Positions 44,012 through 54,153 of a stretch of DNA of 64,000 nt are shown here, one piece after another; the stretch's first letter is position 1; every line of letters starts with the position of its first letter. The notes below the pieces were generated by a model, which did no database searches, was not told the DNA's origin, and was given only the letters and a program-made list of their open reading frames with translations. The stretch covers positions 56,924-120,923 of the forward strand of contig JALHMY010000012.1 in assembly GCA_022843805.1 (NCBI GenBank), read 5' to 3'. The stretch is from Fuerstiella sp. (GTDB lineage Bacteria > Planctomycetota > Planctomycetia > Planctomycetales > Planctomycetaceae). A program made the translations under genes and the position numbers.

Positions 44012-44199
44012 GCCTGCCGTCGGCAATTGCTTCGGAATTCGCAGTGCAGTTGAGTTTGAACGCGATCGACTTACGCCGGCGAGCCCACGTAGGCGAGTCT
44101 CTCCGAGACTCGCGAATGCAGCGTCCGGAGTCGCCATCAGGCGTCGAAATTTGCAGGTCAAACGGCGGTTCCGGCGTCTCAGCGAGACGCCGGAACCGC
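44012..44199. repeat. Compound palindromic repeat, copy A
   Basis: It contains the hairpin GCGAGTCT-CTCCG-AGACTCGC (44093-44113) and a 16-bp perfect hairpin (GCGGTTCCGGCGTCTC, 44165-44199) joined by CGTCCGGAGTCG-like sequence. It shares order and words with copy B at 44698-44872. Confidence 0.85.
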
Positions 44200-44567
44200 G
44201 GAATCGCGAAAGGTGACATTCTACTTTTCCTTCTGTTTAGGTCTTCCTCTGGGTCGAAGCGGTGATTCAAGACCGAGCAAAGCAGCGGTTTTTGTCTGCT
44301 AATGAGTATCGCCGAACGGCCGGATCGCGTCGATCACGCAGAGCGGTCTGACTGGCGGCAATGTGGTTTACTCGTACGGCTACGATGATCACGGGCGAGT
44401 TTCTTCATTCACGTCACCGGCCGGGACTCGCAATTATTCGTATGACACGTTTGATCAGCTGACCGGAGCCACGGGCGGAACTCAGACAGCCGAGTCGTAT
44501 CAGTTCGATAAAAATGGAAACCGAACGGGGTCCGGAGTCGTCATCGGCCAATACAACCGCGTGACCA

Positions 44568-44606
44568 AAGTAGCCATCACTCTCCGAGTGATGCTTTGCG
44601 ATTCCC
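44568..44606. repeat. Palindrome inside the Rhs relic
   Basis: AAGTAGCCATCACTC-TCC-GAGTGATG…TGCGATTCCC. It matches the element at 17422 in its flanks as well as its stem, with two stem changes that compensate each other. Confidence 0.75.
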
Positions 44607-44697
44607 TGTCATCCCAGGCTGCGATCCCTCATTCGACGAAGTGGTGCTGGTGCTGGATGATCTGGTCTCCTGGCTGGTCAGACCGCCCAGCAATCCG

Positions 44698-44872
44698 GAG
44701 GAAATGCCATCGGCAATTGCTCCGGAATTCACACGTTGGCGAGTCTCTCCGAGACTCGCAACCCAGCGCCCGGAGTCGGAACCTGGCGGCGAAGTTTGCA
44801 GGTCAATCTTCTGTTCCGGGGTCTCTGCGAGACGCCGGATCCGCGAGTCTCGGAGAGACTCGCCTACGTGTT
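44698..44872. repeat. Compound palindromic repeat, copy B
   Basis: It carries GGCGAGTCTCTCCGAGACTCGC at about 44742, then GGTCTCTGCGAGACGCCGGA, then CGCGAGTCTCGGAGAGACTCGCC in inverted orientation at about 44843. The flanks GTCGGCAATTG…CCGGAATTC are shared with copy A. Confidence 0.82.
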
Positions 44873-45009
44873 TGCGATGAAGGTTTCGGCACCGGCAATC
44901 AGATGTTGTGGTCTCTGACTGACCGGCAGAACACCGTGCGAGACGTGGCGAAGTACGTATCCACGACGGCTGGCAGTCAGGCGACCGTTCGCAATCATCT
45001 GGAATGGGC

Positions 45010-46086
45010 TCAGAGCCATGCCTTACGCCCGGATTTGTCGAGCTGCGACAGGATCTCTTTAATTCGTTCGGACTGGCTGGCGTCAGCCACAAGGGTTGCA
45101 TCGTCGGTGTGGACCACGATCAGGTTTTGTACTCCAAGAGTCGCTATCAGATGCTGGTCGCTCGTACGAATGATGCAGTTTTCGGTATCGATTCCGCAAT
45201 GCAGTCCGTCGATCGAATTTCCTGCCGGATCGGTTCCGTTCAGACGGGGGACAGCCAGCCAGCTGCCGACGTCGTCCCACAGAAAAGGGGCTTCAATAAC
45301 GGTGACATGGTTTGCGCGTTCCAGAACAGCATAATCGATGGAAATGCTCTTCATCAGAGGGAACTCCTGCGCGATCACTTCCTTTGACGTTCCGTTCCGC
45401 AGGGACTCGGCAATCTTTTCCAGGCTTTTGCCCATTTCTGGTTCGAACTGACTGATCAGATCCAGGATCGTGCGAGCCTTCCAGCAGAAGATCCCGCAGT
45501 TCCAGTAGAAGGAACCAGCTCGCAGATATTCTTCAGCAATTTCGGCTTTCGGTTTTTCACGGAAAGCGGCCACTTCGAAAACAGGCGGAACGGAGTCAGA
45601 GATTCGCGATCCCCGTTCGATATAACCGTAGCCGGTTGAAGGAAAGGTGGGGGTTACTCCAAACAGCACAAGCCGCCGGGGATCCTGTTCGACGATTGCC
45701 GCAGCTTTCAGTGCTGCTGCGGCGAATGCTTCCTGCGGCTGGATGACATGGTCTGCCGGCATGACAAACATGATGGCTTCCGGATCATCGTGCAGAAGCC
45801 GGACTGCCGCCAGGCCCACACAGGGAGCCGTGTTGCGAGCAGCTGGTTCGATCAGGATGCTGGCTGCCGACAATTGTGGAAGTTGTTCGGCGGTCTTTGC
45901 CGCCTGAATCTGATTTGTCACGATCCAGGTGTTCTCAGCTGCCGCCCAGTCGGCACAGCGATCGACAGTCTGCTGAATCATGGTGCGGTCGCCCGCCAGA
46001 CGAAGCAGCTGTTTGGGGGTTTGCTGACGGCTTTGCGGCCAAAACCTTGTTCCGCTGCCTCCTGCCATTACAACTGCATGCAACAT
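45010..46086 (-). CDS. Mannose-1-phosphate guanylyltransferase
   Basis: 358 residues. Makes GDP-mannose from mannose 1-phosphate and GTP for surface glycans. The nucleotidyltransferase signature AVVMAGGSGTRFWPQSRQQTPKQ is at the N-terminus. FVMPADHVI, STGYGYIERG, FREKPKAE, SFYWNCGIFCWKA and SIDYAVLERA follow, all as in ManC/RfbM-type enzymes. There is no C-terminal phosphomannose isomerase domain, so it is the monofunctional type. The 3' end abuts the Rhs relic. Confidence 0.94.
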   Translation of the reverse strand: MLHAVVMAGGSGTRFWPQSRQQTPKQLLRLAGDRTMIQQTVDRCADWAAAENTWIVTNQIQAAKTAEQLPQLSAASILIEPAARNTAPCVGLAAVRLLHDDPEAIMFVMPADHVIQPQEAFAAAALKAAAIVEQDPRRLVLFGVTPTFPSTGYGYIERGSRISDSVPPVFEVAAFREKPKAEIAEEYLRAGSFYWNCGIFCWKARTILDLISQFEPEMGKSLEKIAESLRNGTSKEVIAQEFPLMKSISIDYAVLERANHVTVIEAPFLWDDVGSWLAVPRLNGTDPAGNSIDGLHCGIDTENCIIRTSDQHLIATLGVQNLIVVHTDDATLVADASQSERIKEILSQLDKSGRKAWL

Positions 46087-46273
46087 AGACCAAAACCCGG
46101 TTTCATCATCGAAGATCAGGAAAATGGAAGATCAGGAAGATTAGTCGGAAGAGTAGTCCATGAGGGGCTGATGGGCAAAAACGGGGCTTAAAGATTGATC
46201 CAAAGTTTTCGAACTCACACAAGCCCGGCGCTGGTTCGCGGAGCAAACCACGACACCAATTCGTGAGTCGATC

Positions 46274-46708
46274 CTAATTCGATTCCTGCTGATCACTGCC
46301 GGAACTTTCGGACAGTGCTCGAGCGACCGATTCCAGCAGCACTTCCATCGCGAACGGTTTTCGGAGGTAATCAACAACTCCCAGCATTTCTGCATAGGCC
46401 TTGTGCCGACTTCCCTCGTTGGCAGTCATCATGATGACAGGAGGCGGATCGGATAACTCGGACAGGAATTCCAGAACGGGAAATCCTCCCATTCGGGGCA
46501 TCATCATATCTGTAAGAACCAGATCAGGCTTGCTGGTCTGGATAATCCGACGACCATCCTGACCATTGGAGGCGGCCAGGACCTTGTAGCCGGCGGCGGA
46601 CAGAACGCTCTGCACGGTCGCTGAGATTTCGCGATCGTCCTCGATGACCAGGATGACTTTTTGAGCTGACTTCTGGCCCGTGAGGGGCTTGTTTTCAGGA
46701 TCTGGCAT
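46274..46708 (-). CDS. Response regulator receiver-only protein
   Basis: About 144 residues from ATG at 46708; an in-frame ATG at 46786 would overlap the DUF1015 gene by 17 bases. A single CheY-like receiver domain with acidic pair IEDDRE, phospho-acceptor LTDMMMP, MMTAN and KPF is complete. There is no output domain, so it works by protein contact within a phosphorelay. No histidine kinase is adjacent. Confidence 0.9.
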   Translation of the reverse strand: MPDPENKPLTGQKSAQKVILVIEDDREISATVQSVLSAAGYKVLAASNGQDGRRIIQTSKPDLVLTDMMMPRMGGFPVLEFLSELSDPPPVIMMTANEGSRHKAYAEMLGVVDYLRKPFAMEVLLESVARALSESSGSDQQESN

Positions 46709-46769
46709 GGCAATGTTCGAGTCCGTGAAAGTTCGAGTCCGTGAAGGAGGGAATTCTGATCGTGTGTCA

Positions 46770-48242
46770 TCAGAGGAGGGAATCATACACCAATCCCGCC
46801 AGCAGTGGCGGCATCAGAGCATAACTGGCTGGCGACAGGGGCTGATTCTGCTGGCCGCAGCGGACAATTTCAGCGACTGAAACGGCTGGTAGCAGGATTG
46901 CAACATTCCGATTATAACGATTCAGCAATTCTTTTGCCTGGATACCGCCTGTCACAAACTGAGTGACGATGTTTTCGTCAAAAGTTTCGAGTACTGCCTC
47001 TGAAATTCCAGCTGACGTTTTCGCTGTGGCAGTTATCAGCTCAATAACAGCCCGGGCGAGCAGTTGTTTTTGCTGCAGCTGTTCGCGGATCTCAGGATTC
47101 TTCTCCGCCGTTTCGGGCCTGTCTGTTTCATCAGACGTCCTGGTCAGTTTGGAAACAACAAACCACTTTCCGTCACGACAACCGATGGCCATCGCTGGCT
47201 GTTGTTCGTTCAGGGTGGCCAGCTGACAGGCGTCGTCCGCGGCTCCCTCATCATCACCGACGTACTGAAATTGAAACGCGGATGAAAGACTGGCGGTCAA
47301 CTGATCCGACGAGAGACGAACGGATTCAGGCAGCAGCATTGTCTGCGGGACACTTTCCAGCCCTGGATCATTAAAGCGACTCACGGCGGCCATCACATAC
47401 TGGCCAGGCTCACTGTCCGACCGGTGTACGGCATCAGCGCGAGGCGTCCGGGCAGGCTGCAGAGTTTTTCTGAACTGAGAGATGGCCGAGAAGACTTCGG
47501 CATGGCATGCAATCACTGCCTGACATCGCTCGATTCGCTGCTGAAAACGAGCGACCGCATCACGGTTTGTCAGTGGCCAGATCCGATGGACAGTCCCGTC
47601 AGCGTCGCAAACCTGAAGCGGAGTAATTCCCTGAACGGCTGCTGTAATCTCCTGAAACGCGAGATCCAGGTTGCGTGGCTGGTCGACGGACCAGTCGGCC
47701 CGGTCGGTCAGAAGTGCATGCACGGGACTGAACTGTGCTCCCGTGCATTTCAGAAGCTCCAGCTGCCGAGCCAGCTCAGCCGGTACGATCTGTTCGGCGA
47801 CTGTCACGACATCATCGTCATCTTCGTTTGGAATGCGAAGCCGACCGATGACGGATGTGAGCGTTCGCGGCTCGGCCGCATTGCCAGAATCACGTGACAG
47901 TGCAGAATCACGTGACAGTGCAGAATCACGTGACAGTGCAGTGGAAGGGGTGATCGTTAGCTGATAAACATAGAAGGTTGCTTCATGTTCATGCAGGAGG
48001 ATACCTTCACGTTTCCAGAGGCGAAAGAAGTCATCCGCCCGACGGCAGCGATCATGTTCAGATGAATCTCCCGGTTCCTCCCGATTTCTGACGACGCGAA
48101 CGGCATTGCATGGGTGACGCTGATAAAGCTCCTCCTGCGCTTCCTCGGACAGAGAAAACGCGGAGGGTGCAACGACATCGGAAAGATCGCCGACCTGACT
48201 CAGGTCATAGCGCCATGCCGCAAACGGAACAAGTTGAACCAT
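46770..48242 (-). CDS. DUF1015 family protein
   Basis: 490 residues from ATG at 48242. The N-terminus [24 protein letters not shown] fits the DUF1015 pattern (PFxxxRYD, GDLxxVVAP), followed by the family's helical domains. Reported roles are unclear; some members have been linked to serine kinase activity. An 18-bp unit coding for ALSRDS is tandemly repeated three times (47890-47945), in a loop that varies in the family. The response regulator gene follows closely and may be co-transcribed. Confidence 0.82.
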   Translation of the reverse strand: MVQLVPFAAWRYDLSQVGDLSDVVAPSAFSLSEEAQEELYQRHPCNAVRVVRNREEPGDSSEHDRCRRADDFFRLWKREGILLHEHEATFYVYQLTITPSTALSRDSALSRDSALSRDSGNAAEPRTLTSVIGRLRIPNEDDDDVVTVAEQIVPAELARQLELLKCTGAQFSPVHALLTDRADWSVDQPRNLDLAFQEITAAVQGITPLQVCDADGTVHRIWPLTNRDAVARFQQRIERCQAVIACHAEVFSAISQFRKTLQPARTPRADAVHRSDSEPGQYVMAAVSRFNDPGLESVPQTMLLPESVRLSSDQLTASLSSAFQFQYVGDDEGAADDACQLATLNEQQPAMAIGCRDGKWFVVSKLTRTSDETDRPETAEKNPEIREQLQQKQLLARAVIELITATAKTSAGISEAVLETFDENIVTQFVTGGIQAKELLNRYNRNVAILLPAVSVAEIVRCGQQNQPLSPASYALMPPLLAGLVYDSLL

Positions 48243-48283
48243 AAAATGCACTTAGTGCCTGCGTAAAGGGAGAACTGCCGACA

Positions 48284-50509
48284 TCAGGAATTCCCTGCAA
48301 TCCATTTCGCCAGTTCACTGGCCGAGTTGACATGCGACACGGCAGTACCGGCTGCTTTGTATGCAGCGAGCGTAACGGGAATCGATTCTGCCGACTCGCC
48401 TGCAACTGCCAGCCGGGCGGGTGCACACAGGGCGAGCAGGGCAGGAACGTCGCCATACTTGACTGCACCGGGAAGCAGGTTGACGTCACGAATGCCGGTG
48501 ATGGTAGCGAATCGATAACCCTGAGTATCGACTGCGAGAGAAGCGATTGTACCTGGGATCATCGCGCAGGCGGCGGCAGCCAGAGGACCTGCGCCGTTAA
48601 CACCGGCAACATGCAGCGCCGACGGCTGGAGCGGATGGTTTTTGGCAAAGGAAATCAGTGACAGAATATCGTGAGTTCGCTGAGAGAACAGGGGATGATT
48701 ATAGCCGAGCGTGAAGCCGGCGAACTCGCGAGTATTGTTGACGATTCGATATTCCTTTACAGGCTTTCCGTCTTCGGTGTATTCGCCGATGTAGAGCGGA
48801 TCGATGGAGCCGACTGCGAACCCGGCATTCAGCAGATCAGCGATCTGGCTGATGGGTTTGCCATCCTCGGAAAACAGGCCCGATTTTCCCTGTCCGTCGA
48901 GCCAGAGCACAACCTGCTGATTCCAGGTTTTCGGGTTCAGGAAGACGGTCGGCACCTCTTCGCCATGCTTTGGAAAGCGAAGTCGTGCGGTGTACTCAGT
49001 GTATGTCCCGCGATCCTCTTCGGAAAGCTGTTCGTATTCGATTGCATCCTTCGCCGGCAGGCCACGCCCGATCATGATTTCCAAAGCGCCGCCGATGATG
49101 CGACGGAATTCTCTGAGCGATGCGGTATCCACGGGAGTCAGAGCGGCGATTTGACTGTTTGAAGTGGTGTCCCACGCACGCAGAAACGCCAGCTCTTCGT
49201 CTTCGCTGTGTTTCGGAGCAGGGTATTTCTGATTAAAGACGGTGGCTTCTTCGCGAGTCAGCGGACTGAAGTCTTTTTCAATAATGTCTTCTTCACGGAA
49301 GCCCAGGTTCAGGAACTTGTTAAAGAACCTGTACATCATCATGCGGCTTGGCCAGTTGTAATTGTGTGGAAACTGAAAGTGCTTTGCATGCACCCGATCG
49401 GGCACACCCAGCATCGTATAATGCTGCTTCAGCTCCGGCAGTCCCTTCTTTTCAATTTCGACCGTCCAGTCATTGGCGCCCGACATAAACAGAGGACGCG
49501 GTGCGGCCATGGCGGCAAATTCAATGTTCCCTGTGTTGACTCGCAGGTAAGATGCATTTTCGCAGGTGCAGCCTCCCTGCATCGCAGTAGAGACCATCAC
49601 AGCTGGAAATGCGGCTGTAATGCGATCGTCGATTGCCGTAAGAAGAAATGTCTGACTGCCGCCTCCGCTGGCTCCCGTGATGCCAATTCGCTGCTGATCG
49701 CAGTCATCGCGGCTGGTGAGCCAGTCGAGAGCCCGAATGGAATTCCAGGTCTGCAGCCCCAGAATATTCAGCAGCCGCAGTTCTGCCTGAGCACTAAACA
49801 GACCCCAGTGATTCGGGTCACTCATGTGCGGTCGCTGAGTAGTGAAGCGATGAGCGAGTGCTTCTGACGCTGAACCTCCGTCTGCGTAACCCATCATGTC
49901 ATAGATAAAGACCTGACAACCCATCCTCGCCAGCTGCACACAGCGCGCCTGCAGAGGATGACGGCCACCTCGTTCGAACTGTTCACCGCCGGAAGCCAGT
50001 TCCTGTTTGAGCTGATTTTCGCCATGATCGTGAAATCGGCCTGCTGCCCAGTGACCATGAGGGCACATGATGGTTGGCAGCTTTCCTTTGGCGCCTGCGG
50101 GACGGTACAGACTGCCCGTGACAAGAAAGCCGGGTGCCGATTCAAAGAAAACGCGATCAATCGTATATCCGTCCCGCTCGACACGTCCGTGAACCGTTGC
50201 GGAAATGGCTGGCCGGGGCGGCATGGGCCAGAGCCCGGCGGCCAGCTGAATTTGCCGCCGAACATATTCTTTGCGAACGGCCCAGTCTTCCGGAGTTGCT
50301 GAAGGAGAAAATGGGAAATAGCCGTTCAGGTCCTTGAGAGCCCCCAGTCGGGAGTCTTCGGGAAGGGCGGCTGCTGCGGGCATTGCTGCTGCCGGGGCAC
50401 TGCCGAATAGCGCGTCGCTCCATGACAACATGGATGCGGCAGCGGCTGTGGAAACCACCGAACCCGAAAATCGCAGCATTTCGCGGCGGCTGACTGAATC
50501 CTGAGACAT
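48284..50509 (-). CDS. Tat-exported alpha/beta hydrolase (acetyl-xylan-esterase-like)
   Basis: 741 residues. The Tat signal VSRREMLRFSGSVV leads into a hydrophobic stretch. The first half has an alpha/beta-hydrolase core: VTGSLYRPAG, CPHGHW, and nucleophile elbow GITGASGGGSQT, with PRPLFMSGANDWT for the acid site and HAKHFQFPHNYN possibly for the histidine. The second half (from about residue 430) looks like a second, degenerate hydrolase domain with VAGVNGAGPLAAA in place of an active elbow. It is likely an exported esterase on polysaccharide substituents, which is inference. Confidence 0.82.
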   Translation of the reverse strand: MSQDSVSRREMLRFSGSVVSTAAAASMLSWSDALFGSAPAAAMPAAAALPEDSRLGALKDLNGYFPFSPSATPEDWAVRKEYVRRQIQLAAGLWPMPPRPAISATVHGRVERDGYTIDRVFFESAPGFLVTGSLYRPAGAKGKLPTIMCPHGHWAAGRFHDHGENQLKQELASGGEQFERGGRHPLQARCVQLARMGCQVFIYDMMGYADGGSASEALAHRFTTQRPHMSDPNHWGLFSAQAELRLLNILGLQTWNSIRALDWLTSRDDCDQQRIGITGASGGGSQTFLLTAIDDRITAAFPAVMVSTAMQGGCTCENASYLRVNTGNIEFAAMAAPRPLFMSGANDWTVEIEKKGLPELKQHYTMLGVPDRVHAKHFQFPHNYNWPSRMMMYRFFNKFLNLGFREEDIIEKDFSPLTREEATVFNQKYPAPKHSEDEELAFLRAWDTTSNSQIAALTPVDTASLREFRRIIGGALEIMIGRGLPAKDAIEYEQLSEEDRGTYTEYTARLRFPKHGEEVPTVFLNPKTWNQQVVLWLDGQGKSGLFSEDGKPISQIADLLNAGFAVGSIDPLYIGEYTEDGKPVKEYRIVNNTREFAGFTLGYNHPLFSQRTHDILSLISFAKNHPLQPSALHVAGVNGAGPLAAAACAMIPGTIASLAVDTQGYRFATITGIRDVNLLPGAVKYGDVPALLALCAPARLAVAGESAESIPVTLAAYKAAGTAVSHVNSASELAKWIAGNS

Positions 50510-50908
50510 CGTGAATTCCCCTCACAGAGACAGATAGACAGAGACGGGTTGAAAGTCGTGTTACGGTCGGCCTGAAAAACGGTCGGCCTGAAAATGATCG
50601 AATCGTCTGATTGCAGTGGCGAAGAACAGCAGGGTATGAAAAGAAACCGTAGCGCCTCCGTCAATCGACTGCCAGGAACTGTATGAAAACAATTCCTGCA
50701 AACTCGGGAAAACGCTGGGCCGACTCGTTCCTGTTGTTGATTTTCCCGGGCCGGGTGTTCCGGAAGTCATTGAGACCACACAACTTGACCAGTTTTGGCT
50801 GCATTCCCTATACTATGGGATCACAAACCGCCAGTGATTGGTGCAGAGTATTGCTGCTGGTTTTCTCAGACCCTTCTGCCTGTTGTTGTTTTCAGGGTAA
50901 TTTTCGCA
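50510..50908. other. Divergent intergenic region
   Basis: About 400 bases between the hydrolase (leftward) and the TPR-like gene (rightward). No gene supported. A 14-base word GGTCGGCCTGAAAA is directly duplicated at 50568-50597. Confidence 0.45.
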
Positions 50909-51964
50909 ATGTCGGACAAGCATTTCATTCACCCACCCGACGAAACGGAACTCGCAAAAGTTCTCCGACAATCCAGAAGCTGGTTTGACGTTTATGGTAC
51001 CACCCTGATCTATGGGGTGGCTGCAATTCTGGCTGTTTCCGCGGTCGTTGTCTACATTCAGCGGACTCCGCCTGCAACGGCGCCAGCTTCTTCGGCGCTT
51101 TTGTCGGCCACGAAAATTGGCACGATGTTCGGCGGTGGAGAACAGGTACCGGAAGACTTTCAGGATATCGCCGACCAGTTTCCGGATACGGAAATCGGCA
51201 TGCGAGCTCGCCTGAAGCAGGCCAATCTGCTGCTGGAAAAAGCTATTAACAATATGTTTTCCAACCGACCGGCCGCAGTTACCGAGCTGGAGTCGGCTCA
51301 AAAAGCCTTTGAAACGCTCGTCGATCGCAGTGATGTTCCGGCCGATATTCGGGAACGTGTCCTTGCCGGGCTGGCCCGAGTCGCAGAAACTCAGTGCGAT
51401 GGCTCAAAAGCGAAGACTGAAGCGGCCGTGAAGGCATGGCAGCGCGTGCTGGACGAGTACGAGGATTCAAAGGTCTTCAAAGCCGTTGCAGAGGAGCGAA
51501 TTCGAGAACTCAATAAGGACGACACTCGGGAATTTTATGCATGGTTCCAGGAACAGAAGCCGGAACCCTCCAGCAGTCTGCTAACGCCTCAGGATCGTCC
51601 GACCAGCGTTCCGGAGATTCCCGATTCATTCAAGTTGCCTGATTTTTCGATGCCACAGGGCAGTACCGCTCCTGGCGGGGCTGCTCCCGCAATTCCCGCG
51701 ATTCCGCTGACCCCGGCACTGCCAGCAACGACTCCTGCCGCAGATGCGACACCGGCTGCGCCGACGTCCGATCAGCCAGCACCAGCTGCACCTGCTGAAC
51801 CAGCACCTGCCGAACCAGCACCTGCCGAACCGAAGCCGGCTGAGCCAGCACCAGCGGAACCAAAGCCAGCCGAACCAGCTCCAACACCAGCCGAACCAGC
51901 ACCAGCTGAACCGGCACCTGCCGAACCCAAGCCTGCCGAGCCGCAGGAAAAGTCCGAGAAATGA
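50909..51964 (+). CDS. Membrane-anchored TPR-like protein with Pro/Ala/Glu tail
   Basis: 351 residues from ATG at 50909. One membrane helix (YGVAAILAVSAVVVYI) follows a short cytoplasmic start. A TPR-like helical domain comes next (about 150 residues, DIADQFPDTEIGMRARLKQANLLL, LAGLARVAETQ), resembling YfgM-type proteins. The last 120 residues are low-complexity, with PAEPAPAEPKPAEP repeats that probably span the periplasm. The last four bases overlap the start of the pseudouridine synthase gene (ATGA), so the two are coupled. Confidence 0.8.
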   Translation: MSDKHFIHPPDETELAKVLRQSRSWFDVYGTTLIYGVAAILAVSAVVVYIQRTPPATAPASSALLSATKIGTMFGGGEQVPEDFQDIADQFPDTEIGMRARLKQANLLLEKAINNMFSNRPAAVTELESAQKAFETLVDRSDVPADIRERVLAGLARVAETQCDGSKAKTEAAVKAWQRVLDEYEDSKVFKAVAEERIRELNKDDTREFYAWFQEQKPEPSSSLLTPQDRPTSVPEIPDSFKLPDFSMPQGSTAPGGAAPAIPAIPLTPALPATTPAADATPAAPTSDQPAPAAPAEPAPAEPAPAEPKPAEPAPAEPKPAEPAPTPAEPAPAEPAPAEPKPAEPQEKSEK

Positions 51965-53136
51965 CATCACGCCAAACGGGCTCGTCGCCTGGTCAGGATT
52001 TCCCAGGCGACGATGGCTCGACGGGTGATCTGTCTTCGGAACCAGAAGGTTCCCTGCCCGTTCCGGATGATCTGTTTGCGATTTCCGGGCCGATTGAAAT
52101 TACGGTCGAATCCCGGGCACATGGCTGGCGGCTGGATCATTATCTCAGCCGCTTGTTTGCCAACCACAGTCGTGCGCAGATTCAGCGAGCGATTGAAGCA
52201 GAAACGATTCAGCTGAATGGCCTGCCGGCTCGATCATCCCGCCGACTGCGAGTGAATGATCGGATCCGGGTGGAACTTCCGGACGCTGAGGAAAGCACAA
52301 TTCCGGCGGAAGATTTGCCACTGGACGTCCTGTATGAGGACGAGGCCATCATTGTGGTCAATAAGGCGGCCAATATGGTGGTTCACCCTGGTCGGGGTAA
52401 TTACCGGGGAACTCTGGCCGGAGCACTGCAGTTTCATTTCAATCAGCTCAGCGACGTTGCGGGCCGACATCGTCCGGGCATCGTTCATCGTCTGGATCGC
52501 GATACCAGTGGCGTGATCCTGGTGGCCAAGGACAATCAGGTCCACCAGAAGATCAGCAGCCAGTTTGAGCGGCGAGAAGTTCGTAAGGAATACCGGGCGA
52601 TTGTTCGAGGTGTGCCGGAACTTGCGTCGGACTTTATTCGCACCTTTATGTGTGTTCATCCGCGAGTCCGGGAGAAGATGATGGTCTGTCCGGAAGGCGG
52701 AAATGCTCGTGAGGCTGTCACGTTCTATCGCACGGCACAGACTTTTCAGGGTCGTTTCGCCATGATTGAACTGCATCCATCGACCGGGCGAACTCATCAG
52801 CTGCGGGTCCATTTGCAGCACATTGGCACTCCGATTGTTGCCGATCGGATGTATGCGGGGCAGTCTGTTCTGACGAAGTCGGATGTATGCGGGCAGAGTG
52901 CGGCTCCGGGCCGCTTTTCAGATTCCGGCCGGTCTGCCGCAGATGCCGTTGCGTCGGAGGGAACTCCGGAAAGTGACATTTTGATTGCTCGACAGGCGCT
53001 GCATGCGTTTCGGCTGACAATTCGTCATCCGCTGACGGGGCAGGAGATTCAGTTTGAAGCGCCGCTGCCCGAGGATTTTGAAAGGACGCTGACTTTCCTG
53101 AAGTCGATGGGAAAGCCTGAGTCCGGGACACTGTGA
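51961..53136 (+). CDS. RluD-type 23S rRNA pseudouridine synthase
   Basis: 391 residues. An acidic N-terminal extension of about 45 residues, an S4 RNA-binding domain (WRLDHYLSRLFANHSRAQIQRAI) and the catalytic domain with HRLDRDTSGVILVAK (catalytic Asp) and HPSTGRTHQLRVHL. It isomerises uridines, in RluD those of helix 69 of 23S rRNA; the exact target cannot be read from sequence. An insertion of about 40 residues lies between ADRMYAG and RQALHAFRL. The start overlaps the upstream stop as ATGA. Confidence 0.93.
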   Translation: MTSRQTGSSPGQDFPGDDGSTGDLSSEPEGSLPVPDDLFAISGPIEITVESRAHGWRLDHYLSRLFANHSRAQIQRAIEAETIQLNGLPARSSRRLRVNDRIRVELPDAEESTIPAEDLPLDVLYEDEAIIVVNKAANMVVHPGRGNYRGTLAGALQFHFNQLSDVAGRHRPGIVHRLDRDTSGVILVAKDNQVHQKISSQFERREVRKEYRAIVRGVPELASDFIRTFMCVHPRVREKMMVCPEGGNAREAVTFYRTAQTFQGRFAMIELHPSTGRTHQLRVHLQHIGTPIVADRMYAGQSVLTKSDVCGQSAAPGRFSDSGRSAADAVASEGTPESDILIARQALHAFRLTIRHPLTGQEIQFEAPLPEDFERTLTFLKSMGKPESGTL

Positions 53137-53274
53137 ATAATTCGTCCGAGTGGCTACAAACAGCACTGTGAGTCGTCAGCCGTTTCGGGCAGCGCGATCG
53201 CATCGGACATTTCAGTTTTGCTTTAGCCAATCTTTGCGTTTGAAGCCTTAAAATCTCATACAGGATCGACTTCC

Positions 53275-54144
53275 GTGAGACTTGCCAATATTCGTCAGAC
53301 CGATGGAACACCGTCCGTAGTGGCCGTTCATGAAGACAGTGTTCAGTTGCTTGATCTGACACAGATCGACAATTGTCATTCGCTGAGCGACATTCTGCAT
53401 GCCAGTGATCCTCCTGGACTGGCTCGATTTCTGCTCCGTCCGGGTTCTCCGGCTGTCGCACTGAAGGAAGTCACTTTTCTGTCTCCGCTGGACAATCAGG
53501 AGGTCTGGGCGGCGGGAGTAACTTACAAACGCAGTCAGGTCGCTCGTATGGAAGAATCGGAATCCGGCGCGTCGCATTATGATAAGGTTTACACGGCCGA
53601 CCGACCGGAGCTGTTCTTTAAGGGGATTGGATCCCGGATATCCGGGCCGGGGCAACCGCTGCGAGTTCGTTATGACAGCAAATGGAGCGTGCCGGAACCG
53701 GAGTTTACTCTGGTGATCAGTCCGGCGGGAAAGATTGTGGGCTACACGATTGGTAATGATATGTCGGCCCGCGACATTGAAGGCGAGAACCCGCTCTATC
53801 TGCCTCAGGCCAAAGTCTATCGTCAGTGTGCCGGACTTGGTCCCTGTGTTCTTCTGGCCGATGGTCCGCTCGATCTGGCCGCGACTGAAGTCAAGCTGCA
53901 GATTCAGCGAGGCGGTGCTGTAGTATTTCAGGGAGCAACCCGCCTCAGTCAGCTGAATCGAAAGCTGGAAGATCTGGTGGCCTGGCTATATCGGGAGAAC
54001 GAGTTTCCAAAGGGCGCATTTCTGATGACCGGCACTGGAATCGTTCCGGATGACAGCTTTTCTCTTGAGCAGGACGATCATGTTTCGATTACGATTTCCG
54101 GAATCGGTACTCTCGAGAATCCAATCGTGAAGGATAAAGGTTAG
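53275..54144 (+). CDS. Fumarylacetoacetate hydrolase family protein
   Basis: 289 residues from GTG at 53275, AGGA about nine bases upstream. FAH-fold features are present: WAAGVTYKRS, ELFFKGIGSRISGPG, PEPEFTLVIS with the metal-binding Glu pair, GYTIGNDMSARDIEG and a C-terminal LMTGTGIVP. Family members cleave or hydrate 2-oxo acids in aromatic or sugar-acid breakdown; the substrate is open. FAH enzymes of this kind often act on 2-keto-3-deoxy sugar acids. panB follows after nine bases, so the two form an operon. Confidence 0.87.
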   Translation: MRLANIRQTDGTPSVVAVHEDSVQLLDLTQIDNCHSLSDILHASDPPGLARFLLRPGSPAVALKEVTFLSPLDNQEVWAAGVTYKRSQVARMEESESGASHYDKVYTADRPELFFKGIGSRISGPGQPLRVRYDSKWSVPEPEFTLVISPAGKIVGYTIGNDMSARDIEGENPLYLPQAKVYRQCAGLGPCVLLADGPLDLAATEVKLQIQRGGAVVFQGATRLSQLNRKLEDLVAWLYRENEFPKGAFLMTGTGIVPDDSFSLEQDDHVSITISGIGTLENPIVKDKG

Positions 54145-54153
54145 TTTTCCATT

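Larger units (their letters stand above)
44342..45003 (+). pseudogene. Rhs / YD-repeat protein relic
   Basis: Fragments of the Rhs C-terminal core are readable in order but in different frames. YSYGYDDHGRVSSFTSPAGTRNYSYDTFDQLTGA and FDKNGNRTG come first (44363-44570). Then FDEVVLVLDD (about 44632) follows, and MLWSLTDRQNTVRDVAKY (about 44900-44955). Palindromic repeats sit between the fragments. The intact protein would be a very large surface or toxin-delivery protein; no toxin tip or start survives here. Confidence 0.75.
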
